From NCBI GenBank assembly GCA_946479985.1, contig CAMLIF010000014.1:1-53767 (forward strand): a stretch of DNA of 53,767 nucleotides, in the 5' to 3' direction. Position 1 is the stretch's first letter; every line of letters starts with the position of its first letter. The position numbers and the translations under genes were made by a program. Under the pieces are notes generated by a model. The model searched no databases, was not told where the DNA came from, and saw nothing but the letters and a program-made list of their open reading frames with translations. Below, in pieces: positions 16,979 through 23,072 of this stretch. This DNA is from an uncultured Flavobacteriales bacterium. Lineage in GTDB: Bacteria > Bacteroidota > Bacteroidia > Flavobacteriales > Crocinitomicaceae.

Positions 16979-17515
16979 ATGTCTTGTACTCTTCAGCACA
17001 TTCCTGAAAGATTGCATAAAAAGTCTAGACCCCGCCTTGATATATTTGAGGTTGGTGAAGAAATTTACAGACGAAGTGATTTAGAACACTTAGACAATCC
17101 TTTTGCATCAATTTCTTTAAGAGATATATCTGTGAACAGACAAGGGCTTAAAGAGAATATTCTTTCAAACGCCGAAGACGTACTAATCAGTACGATTTCA
17201 AATGGAATTGAACGGTATGATTCTGAAATATGCATCTTAAAGATTAAGGATCTGTCAGAGGAAGGAACTTATGATAAAACATTTATAGAGGAAAAGGAAG
17301 ATGCTGAACATACAGCAAGAATCATGTTAATGCATGATCCTATCCCATGCATGTATCCGCATTGTGAATTTCGCCTTTGGTTTGATGCTATTCACGTATC
17401 AAAAGACAACTATTCTGAAACCATTGGTTCTAAAAAATATAAAAAATTGAGAAATCAATTACGGCAATCACTTGCCGTGATGATCATTCAACGAGAAATA
17501 AGCCAAAAGGGTTAA
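16979..17515 (+). CDS. Uncharacterised cassette protein 3
   Basis: This is a 178-residue cytoplasmic protein I do not recognise. It has a basic N-terminus (MSCTLQHIPERLHKKSRPRLDIFEVGEEIYRR). The middle, SNAEDVLISTISNGIERYDSE, is followed by CILKIKDLS. A C-terminal segment, HTARIMLMHDPIPCMYPHCEFRLWF, contains a conspicuous histidine- and cysteine-rich cluster (C at the PC and HC positions) that could bind a metal. The final basic stretch SKKYKKLRNQLRQSLAVMII could bind nucleic acid or fold as a helix. The gene follows protein 2 by 18 bases, with the same AT-rich composition. I would treat it as part of one functional unit with the two upstream genes. Confidence 0.65.
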   Translation: MSCTLQHIPERLHKKSRPRLDIFEVGEEIYRRSDLEHLDNPFASISLRDISVNRQGLKENILSNAEDVLISTISNGIERYDSEICILKIKDLSEEGTYDKTFIEEKEDAEHTARIMLMHDPIPCMYPHCEFRLWFDAIHVSKDNYSETIGSKKYKKLRNQLRQSLAVMIIQREISQKG

Positions 17516-17526
17516 AAATTATTAAC

Positions 17527-17795
17527 ATGGATAAAGGAATTTTAGAATTTGTAAAGGACTTGATATTGAGACAATATAAGTTCGTGTCAGACTCAACCGA
17601 AAAGGAAGCGGGTACAGAGTTGCAGTAGCTCTGTTTGGAAACCCTGACTTCTGTACCGTAATCTTTGAACTTTTTAATCAAGGGTATTTCAATGAAACAA
17701 AGCGTGATTTACCAACCGACTCAAAGAACAGAGTAATTTATACGTTGGATGAGATGCTTCAAAAAATTGAAAAACGATTGGGAGAATTAGAGTGA
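17527..17795 (+). pseudogene. Small fourth cassette gene, apparently frameshifted
   Basis: ATG 17527 opens MDKGILEFVKDLILRQYKFV and stops at TAG 17626-17628. A second frame with no start codon of its own continues, YRVAVALFGNPDFCTVIFEL and onward, to TGA 17793-17795. The two frames join naturally at a G-run (gcggg, 17608-17612), where one extra G would restore an uninterrupted protein of about 89 residues. The second half ends in a helical NRVIYTLDEMLQKIEKRLGELE, so it looks like real protein. It starts 11 bases after protein 3, so it was probably the last gene of the cassette. A sequencing error or programmed frameshift is also possible. Confidence 0.55.
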
Positions 17796-17855
17796 TTTTG
17801 TACCCTATTCGTACCTCATCCACTCAGATCTTAAGTAAACAAAGGGAAGTGATTT

Positions 17856-18338
17856 CTATTCTTCCGCCTCTATCCCAGACTTCGTGGCAAAGGCTTGTTG
17901 TGCCTCAAAGTATGCCGTTCTCAGTTTAGCCTCTTCGCTCACAAGAGCAGCAATTATCTCCATTAGTTTGGGATCTTCCGTATTATTCTTGTTCAAGAAA
18001 AACTGTACATACTCATCGTAATGATCGGTCACCATTTTCTCGTAAAATTCAACCAGTTCACGAGTCGTTTTATTCAAATCATCGTTTCCTTCAAAACCCC
18101 CGGTTTCATCTAAATCTAAAATTACCTGCCTGAAAGTTGCAATTAATAGCGATCTGTATTCCTGTAAATTCTCCGGCGTAGTCTCCTTTTCGTTTGCCAT
18201 AACAGAAATCGCGTAGATCTGATTGCTGGCAGTATACTGAATAAGTTCCAGGAGCTTATAATATTCAACCGGGTCAGTTATTTTCTGGGCGGAACTTCCA
18301 AACGGGATTAACAGAAGGAGGATGAATAAGAATTTCAT
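17856..18338 (-). CDS. Small secreted helical protein (paralogue of 22411-22935)
   Basis: This is a 160-residue protein when started at 18338, giving the signal peptide MKFLFILLLLIPFGSSAQ. The ATG at 18383 would add 15 residues in front of it. The mature N-terminus QKITDPVEYYKLLELIQ opens a predicted all-helical domain with acidic and aromatic residues (FEGNDDLNKTTRELVEFYEKMV). It is closely related to the gene at 22411, sharing IPxGSxAQKITDPVxY at the signal junction and the FxGNDDxxKxxxxLxxFYExxV motif. The product is expected in the periplasm or cell exterior, with no sorting domain. Function unknown. Confidence 0.75.
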   Translation of the reverse strand: MKFLFILLLLIPFGSSAQKITDPVEYYKLLELIQYTASNQIYAISVMANEKETTPENLQEYRSLLIATFRQVILDLDETGGFEGNDDLNKTTRELVEFYEKMVTDHYDEYVQFFLNKNNTEDPKLMEIIAALVSEEAKLRTAYFEAQQAFATKSGIEAEE

Positions 18339-18439
18339 TAGTTGATTGTTACTGGTCGAAGGTAAGTATTTGTTGCAAATCAATCACCAAAAAATTAAAA
18401 CATACTTAGAAATCCCATTAATAAAGATTTATAGGTACG

Positions 18440-18471
18440 AAAAAAAGCGAACTACTTTCGTAATCCGCTTT
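18440..18471 (-). terminator. Terminator of the 18489 lipoprotein gene
   Basis: A 6-bp stem (18444-18449 with 18466-18471) is followed on the minus strand by a U-run (complement of 18440-18446). It lies just past the stop at 18489. Confidence 0.55.
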
Positions 18472-18488
18472 CTTATAAATTTTGTTAC

Positions 18489-19034
18489 TTAACAAGGATC
18501 ACCTTTGTCAGTACCACTTGTAAACGGGAATGCCGGAGACGGAGTGGTGATATCGATGACATCATATTGCGGAGGCCCTCCTCCTGCGGCATCGGTTATT
18601 CTTACATAATAAATAGTTGAATCATCTAGTAATTCACTTGAGTAAACCGGTGCATTTTGCGTACAGTTAAATTCAGCAATCCTTTCAATGTTATACAGAT
18701 TGCCGGAAACATGAGTTGTTCTTTTATAGATGGTATAACGCATATTCGCCGGATAATTTGCGATAGTATATGCGTCTTTCGTCATCTGGATACGATTTCG
18801 TTTATTGATAGTAAAAAGGGCATTCGGTGCACATGTTACATTCTTACAAATTCCCGATAAAACAGTTATGCTAATAACAGGAGGCATAATCTTCTCGTCA
18901 CCGTTGTCCGGTTTGTTAGAATCCAATGCTGCAGATTGTTTGATGTCTCTTTCCTTCTCGCAGGAAACAATGACAGTTCCGATGGTCGTTAATGCAATAG
19001 CGCACACTACGACCGATAAGATTATTTTTTTCAT
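18489..19034 (-). CDS. Lipoprotein of unknown function
   Basis: This is a 181-residue protein from ATG 19034, with a lipobox at TVIVSC (Cys25). The ATG at 19073 would put 13 hydrophobic residues before the signal. After the Cys there is an acidic linker, then ICKNVTCAPNALFTINKRNR, and beta strands MRYTIYKRTTHVSGNLYNIER and STIYYVRITDAAGGGPPQYDVI that look like a fibronectin/Ig-type domain. It is probably exposed on the outer membrane. No neighbour gives a functional hint. Confidence 0.75.
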   Translation of the reverse strand: MKKIILSVVVCAIALTTIGTVIVSCEKERDIKQSAALDSNKPDNGDEKIMPPVISITVLSGICKNVTCAPNALFTINKRNRIQMTKDAYTIANYPANMRYTIYKRTTHVSGNLYNIERIAEFNCTQNAPVYSSELLDDSTIYYVRITDAAGGGPPQYDVIDITTPSPAFPFTSGTDKGDPC

Positions 19035-19363
19035 GTAAATAATAATTAAATAGGTTATATCATTTAAAAGCAAAAGCTTTCCAGCCGGATGAAACGGTAC
19101 CGGCTAACACCGCATAGAGTCTGGAGGGGTATCAGCCCGTTTGTGATAGTGGTTTACTTATTTGTGATAGTGGGTTATTGTGTTTCTAATATAGAAAATT
19201 TCTGTCAGTTTAAGTCGGGTTATAGAAAATCTTTTTTGAGTCATTCTCTTTCAAGTATTTATTGCGATAGCTTGTCAGCTCAGATTGATTAAAATACAGA
19301 CAATTGAATTCGAACTCTTGTTTCATTTCCTATCTTTACTCCTAACAACTTAATATTCAACTC
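19035..19363. other. Intergenic region with GC-rich patch and direct repeat
   Basis: This 329-bp gap holds a GC-rich stretch (19083-19138) that starts with an inverted repeat (19083-19088 with 19100-19105). A 13-bp direct repeat tttgtgatagtgg follows (19140-19152 and 19161-19173). The centres are 21 bp apart, two helical turns. A 67-codon open frame at 19089-19292 has no supporting features. It probably holds the promoters of the divergent genes at 18489 and 19364. Confidence 0.5.
19140..19173. repeat. Tandem 13-bp direct repeat (tttgtgatagtgg)
   Basis: Two identical copies at 19140-19152 and 19161-19173 are offset by 21 bp, so a regulator dimer could bind both on the same DNA face. They lie between divergent genes. 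Confidence 0.5.
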
Positions 19364-20347
19364 ATGAGAAAACAACTACTTCTGCTTTTACTGACTGCTT
19401 TTGGTTCGGCTGCCTGGTCGCAAACCATTTTAGTAGTAGACGACAACAATTATTTTCCATCAAATACAGATACGATTATCACAGATTTGAACGGAACTAC
19501 ATACACCCAAATTGATGAATGGGATATTGCGGATGAAGGCGCGCTGCCGGACGCAACACTTTTTGAAAATTACGATTTGGTGATCTGGTATTGTTCAAGC
19601 GATGGTTCCGATTTGAATTTGTGGGACGAAGGAACAAACGGATTATTTGCCCTGAACCTGTATTTATACGGAATGGGAAAAGTGTGGATTATTGGAACCG
19701 ATATGCTTTACAGCGGAGGTTACACGGCCCCAACCACTTTCACAAGCGGCTCATTCGCTTATGACAAAATGGGATTGGTTGCATACGATGCACAATCTTA
19801 CGCTGACGATAGTGGTGCAGGAGTTTCAGAATTGAATGTTGTTTCCGGGGCTCCGGCGAACTTCACAAATTCTATATCCTGGATCTTCCCAACTTCGTGG
19901 TATGTAGATGCGGTAACTCCGAATAGCGATATTGTGAGCATTTATGAAATGGGACCCTCTTCGTACACATTTGCCGGAAAATCTGTAATGACCAGAAATC
20001 CGAATGCCGCCTCCAATTTAACGAGCAGCTTTTTTGATCCGTTCGAAATTGATACTTATGCAAATCGCGTAGCGTTTTTTCAGGCAACAATTGACTACAT
20101 TCTGTACGGAGGCCTTGGAATAGATGAAACAACCAAAGATGTACTTTCTGTTTATCCAAACCCGGTTAACGATGTTCTGACCATTCAACTGAATGAGGAA
20201 AATGCCGTTGCAGACTACGAAATAGCTAATACAGCAGGGCAGGTAATCCTTGCAGGAAATGGAAATACGGTGGATGTTCATAGTCTTGCAGCAGGAATTT
20301 ATCTGCTCCGAACAAACGATTCGACTACCCGGTTTGTGAAAAAATAG
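19364..20347 (+). CDS. Secreted T9SS cargo protein
   Basis: This is a 327-residue protein with the signal peptide MRKQLLLLLLTAFGSAAWSQ. The mature part begins TILVVDDNNYFPSNTDTII, with a fold like a class-I glutamine-amidotransferase/flavodoxin-like domain (ILVVDDN..., YDLVIWYCSSDGSDLNLW, GMGKVWIIGTDMLY). Such domains occur in secreted Bacteroidota proteins associated with peptidases. It ends in a type-A sorting domain: LSVYPNPVNDVLTIQLN, ANTAGQVILAG, and AAGIYLLRT. A promoter-like TATCTTTA lies at about 19333-19340. No catalytic residues could be assigned. Confidence 0.8.
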   Translation: MRKQLLLLLLTAFGSAAWSQTILVVDDNNYFPSNTDTIITDLNGTTYTQIDEWDIADEGALPDATLFENYDLVIWYCSSDGSDLNLWDEGTNGLFALNLYLYGMGKVWIIGTDMLYSGGYTAPTTFTSGSFAYDKMGLVAYDAQSYADDSGAGVSELNVVSGAPANFTNSISWIFPTSWYVDAVTPNSDIVSIYEMGPSSYTFAGKSVMTRNPNAASNLTSSFFDPFEIDTYANRVAFFQATIDYILYGGLGIDETTKDVLSVYPNPVNDVLTIQLNEENAVADYEIANTAGQVILAGNGNTVDVHSLAAGIYLLRTNDSTTRFVKK

Positions 20348-20450
20348 TGGGTTCGAAATGTTAAATGTTTGAATTTACAAAATTGACAGGCAACTCCCTG
20401 TAACAAGAATCCGTCTTTTAAACATAGAAATCTAAATTACTACTAAACTG

Positions 20451-20484
20451 AAACCCTGTTGGCAACTACCAGCGGGGTTTTTTT
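20451..20484 (+). terminator. Rho-independent terminator of the 19364 gene
   Basis: Stem of 8 bp (20451-20458 with 20473-20480, one G.U pair) followed by T-run 20478-20484. It also separates the convergent Lrp gene. Confidence 0.7.
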
Positions 20485-20500
20485 ATGGCGAGATAACTTC

Positions 20501-20959
20501 TTACTTCACAACTGTCATCACAAAATTGCTGTTCACCTGCCCGATGTGCGGAATTCGCGTAATTTTATTCTTCAAAAATTGCTGATAGGCATCCATGTCC
20601 TTTACCTGGATCAGTAATAAATAATCAATAGTTCCCGCCACATGAAAAGTGGAAGTGATTTCTTTGAGTTCAATAACCGCAGCTTCAAACTCATTTACAG
20701 TTTCCAGCTGATGATTTTGAAGTGAAACCTGGCAAAAAACCTGCAATCCCTTTCCAATTGCGTTCAGACTTACTTTCGCAGTATAACCCTGAATTACCCC
20801 TTGTCGTTCCATCCGCTTGATCCGTTCAAATGTTGGAGTAACGGAAAGGCCAACTCTGGAAGCAATTTCTTTGTTGTTCATTTTACCATCTTCCTGTAAA
20901 AGCATTAAAATATGATGATCAATCACATCCAACACAACTTCCGGTTTACTTTCCATCAT
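20501..20959 (-). CDS. Lrp/AsnC family transcriptional regulator
   Basis: This is a 152-residue regulator. An N-terminal winged helix-turn-helix (LDVIDHHILMLLQEDGKMNN through EIASRVGLSVTPTFERIKRME) is followed by an RAM ligand-binding domain (TSTFHVAGTIDYLLLIQVKDMDAYQQFL). Lrp proteins form octamers that sense amino acids and act as activators or repressors. It is divergent from the PLP enzyme at 21101, and a palindrome lies upstream of that gene. This arrangement resembles the MdeR-MdeA pair of Pseudomonas putida, where an Lrp-type regulator controls methionine degradation. That parallel is an inference from layout. Confidence 0.92.
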   Translation of the reverse strand: MMESKPEVVLDVIDHHILMLLQEDGKMNNKEIASRVGLSVTPTFERIKRMERQGVIQGYTAKVSLNAIGKGLQVFCQVSLQNHQLETVNEFEAAVIELKEITSTFHVAGTIDYLLLIQVKDMDAYQQFLKNKITRIPHIGQVNSNFVMTVVK

Positions 20960-21073
20960 AGAACATTTTTCTAAAAATAGGGAATTCGAACTATTTGTAA
21001 TGGAAAATAAGTGATGAAATGTTACAGAACACAGTATTTTTTTCTACTGGTCATCACCAAATAGAAATTTCAT

Positions 21074-21090
21074 TTTACTTAGTAAGTAAA
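21074..21090. promoter_or_regulatory. 17-bp palindrome (tttactta-g-taagtaaa), possible Lrp operator
   Basis: A perfect 8-bp inverted repeat around one central base, 10 bp before the ATG at 21101. AT-rich symmetry is typical of Lrp-type sites. It could also act as a 5'-UTR hairpin. Confidence 0.5.
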
Positions 21091-21100
21091 TTACAGAATA

Positions 21101-22345
21101 ATGAGACCAGAAAGTTTAATGATGAGCTATGGATACAAACCTTCTTTATCTGAAGGAGCGATTAAGTGTCCGATTTTTCAAACTTCAACCTTTGTTTTCA
21201 ATACGGCCGAGGAAGGAAAAGCATTCTTCGAAGTTGCCTACGGAATTCGGGAAAAAGGGGAGAATGAAGAATTAGGATTAATCTATTCCCGCCTGAACAA
21301 TCCTGACCTTGAAATACTGGAAAATCGATTGTGTTTGTGGGACGAAGCCGAAGACTGTGCTGTTTTTGAAAGTGGAATGTCGGCTATTTCTACTGCGCTT
21401 ATGGAATTTCTTTCTCCCGGTGATTTACTTTTGTATTCTCGTCCTGTGTACGGTGGAACAGATCATTTTATCAATCACTTTCTAAAGAAAATGAATATTG
21501 ATTCGGTAGGTTTTCGTGCAGATGAAGATTTTGACACCATTGTTTCGCGAATCGAGGCTACAGGAAAAGGTGATCGCCTGAAAATGATTCACATTGAAAC
21601 ACCGGCAAATCCGACAAATGCACTAATTGACATCAAGATGTGCGCTGACATCAAAAAACGTTTCAGCAATGCAGCTTCAGATGTTATTCTATCCGTTGAC
21701 AATACTTACATGGGACCGCTATGGCAGCATCCTTTGAAATTTGGAGCAGATTTGGTTATTTACTCGGCAACAAAATACATTGGCGGACATTCCGATGTAA
21801 TTGCCGGAGCTTGTTTGGGATCGAAAGAACTAATGGCTAGAATCAAAGGATTACGCACATTTCTAGGAAACATGGCCGGACCATGGACAGGCTGGTTGTT
21901 AATGAGAAGTTTGGAAACATTAAAGGTCCGTATGGAAGAACAGGCGAAAAACGCTGTTGAAGTGGCGAAATTTCTTAGAAACCATCCGAAAGTTACGCAT
22001 GTTTATTATTTAGGATTTATTCCGGAACAAGGCACAGAAACCGAAAAACGCATTTACGCGGAACAATATACATCCAGCGGAGCAATGATTGCGTTTGACA
22101 TTGCAGGAGGTGAAAAAGAGGCGTTCACGTTCTTAAACAACCTGAAACTGATCAAACTTGCCGTGAGTTTGGGAAGTACAGAAAGTTTGGTTGAACATCC
22201 TGCAACCATGACACATGCAGATGTTCCATTAGATGTGAAAGAAGCAATGAAAATTAGTCCTGCCCTGGTAAGATTATCTGTTGGAGTTGAACATTACGAA
22301 GATATTATTTCGGATATAACACAAGCACTTACCAAAGTGGAATAA
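21101..22345 (+). CDS. Cys/Met metabolism PLP-dependent enzyme (cystathionine gamma-synthase/lyase family)
   Basis: This is a 414-residue fold-type-I PLP enzyme of the Cys_Met_Meta_PP family. The PLP lysine sits in SATKYIGGHSDVIAG (K225). The substrate-side motif ESGMSAISTALMEFLSPGD and the phosphate-binding region VYGGTDHF are visible. Methionine gamma-lyases have a Cys after YG (YGCT). Here it is Gly119, so methionine gamma-lyase is less likely than a cystathionine lyase/synthase-type enzyme. The ELGLIYSRLNNPDLEILENRL segment is close to the family phosphate-tyrosine loop. The upstream Lrp gene suggests amino-acid control. Confidence 0.85.
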   Translation: MRPESLMMSYGYKPSLSEGAIKCPIFQTSTFVFNTAEEGKAFFEVAYGIREKGENEELGLIYSRLNNPDLEILENRLCLWDEAEDCAVFESGMSAISTALMEFLSPGDLLLYSRPVYGGTDHFINHFLKKMNIDSVGFRADEDFDTIVSRIEATGKGDRLKMIHIETPANPTNALIDIKMCADIKKRFSNAASDVILSVDNTYMGPLWQHPLKFGADLVIYSATKYIGGHSDVIAGACLGSKELMARIKGLRTFLGNMAGPWTGWLLMRSLETLKVRMEEQAKNAVEVAKFLRNHPKVTHVYYLGFIPEQGTETEKRIYAEQYTSSGAMIAFDIAGGEKEAFTFLNNLKLIKLAVSLGSTESLVEHPATMTHADVPLDVKEAMKISPALVRLSVGVEHYEDIISDITQALTKVE

Positions 22346-22376
22346 AGCAATAGCCACAATTTAATTCACTACTACC

Positions 22377-22412
22377 AAAAAACCTCGTTAGCTTACGTTA
22401 ATGGGGTTTTTT
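22377..22412. terminator. Terminator after the PLP enzyme gene
   Basis: Stem of about 10 bp (22377-22386 with 22403-22412, one G.U) including an A-run on the left and a T-run on the right, so it can stop transcription from both sides. The gene at 22411 ends within it. Confidence 0.7.
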
Positions 22413-22935
22413 ATTCTTCTTCATCATTGAGCAATTCCTGCAGTTCATTTTCTTCAAGCTCAATGTTGTGCTTTTTAGCGAAAGCAGTCTGTGCTTTTTC
22501 GAAAGCAATATCAAATTCACTTTCATCCTCTGTAATTTTAACGACAATTCCTTCTAAAACAGTTATGTCGTCTTCCGATAAATCTTCCTTGTACAGAATA
22601 CTAATTGCTTCTTTATAATCAGTAGCTACTGCTCTCTCGTAAAATTGAAACAAAGCCAGTCCGGCTTTTCTCATGTCATCGTTACCATCAAAGGCCTGCA
22701 TTTTCTTTATTCCGGAAATCGACTCCACAATGATTTTCAACAGGTCTAATCGCAATTCTTCTGCAGAACTTAGGGTAGATTCATCAGTTCCAATGTGCTC
22801 ATTCATAGCAACCATGGCGTAACCGATCTGATCCTGGTATTCTACAATCTTATCGTTGTACACTACCGGATCGGTAATCTTCTGTGCAGTACTCCCAACC
22901 GGAATAAGTAAAAGGAAAAATAGTAAGCTTTTCAT
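22411..22935 (-). CDS. Small secreted helical protein (paralogue of 17856-18338)
   Basis: This is a 174-residue protein when started at 22935, giving the signal peptide MKSLLFFLLLIPVGSTAQ. Upstream in-frame codons to 23040 translate into terminator sequence and are rejected. The mature protein (KITDPVVYNDKIVEYQDQIG, then MQAFDGNDDMRKAGLALFQFYERAV) mirrors the paralogue at 17856, with an added acidic C-terminus (NELQELLNDEEE). The two paralogues sit 4 kb apart and both point in the minus direction, suggesting duplication. Predicted all-helical and extracytoplasmic. Function unknown. Confidence 0.75.
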   Translation of the reverse strand: MKSLLFFLLLIPVGSTAQKITDPVVYNDKIVEYQDQIGYAMVAMNEHIGTDESTLSSAEELRLDLLKIIVESISGIKKMQAFDGNDDMRKAGLALFQFYERAVATDYKEAISILYKEDLSEDDITVLEGIVVKITEDESEFDIAFEKAQTAFAKKHNIELEENELQELLNDEEE

Positions 22936-23015
22936 GTTGAATAGATTGAAAAACGAAAAGTATGAATTTTTAGCCACAAAAACCGCAGTTCCGGAGCCTT
23001 TAGTCTTCAGTAAAC

Positions 23016-23057
23016 AAAAAAAGTCGGGGCGAATGATCATTCGCCCCGACTTTTTTT
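23016..23057. terminator. 42-bp perfect palindrome, strong bidirectional terminator
   Basis: Positions 23016-23036 are the exact reverse complement of 23037-23057. A-run on the left, GC-rich stem core, T-run on the right. It lies just beyond the stop (23073) of the minus-strand SprB protein. Confidence 0.9.
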
Positions 23058-23072
23058 ATAGAAATCCTGTTC

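Noticed and set aside
19089..19292. 67-codon plus-strand frame in the 19035-19363 gap
   Set aside because: No signal, domain or promoter. It runs through the GC-rich patch and the direct repeat.
23016..23040. Extended start for the 22411 gene at 23040
   Set aside because: The extra codons come from the 42-bp palindrome, and the later start at 22935 yields a clear signal peptide.
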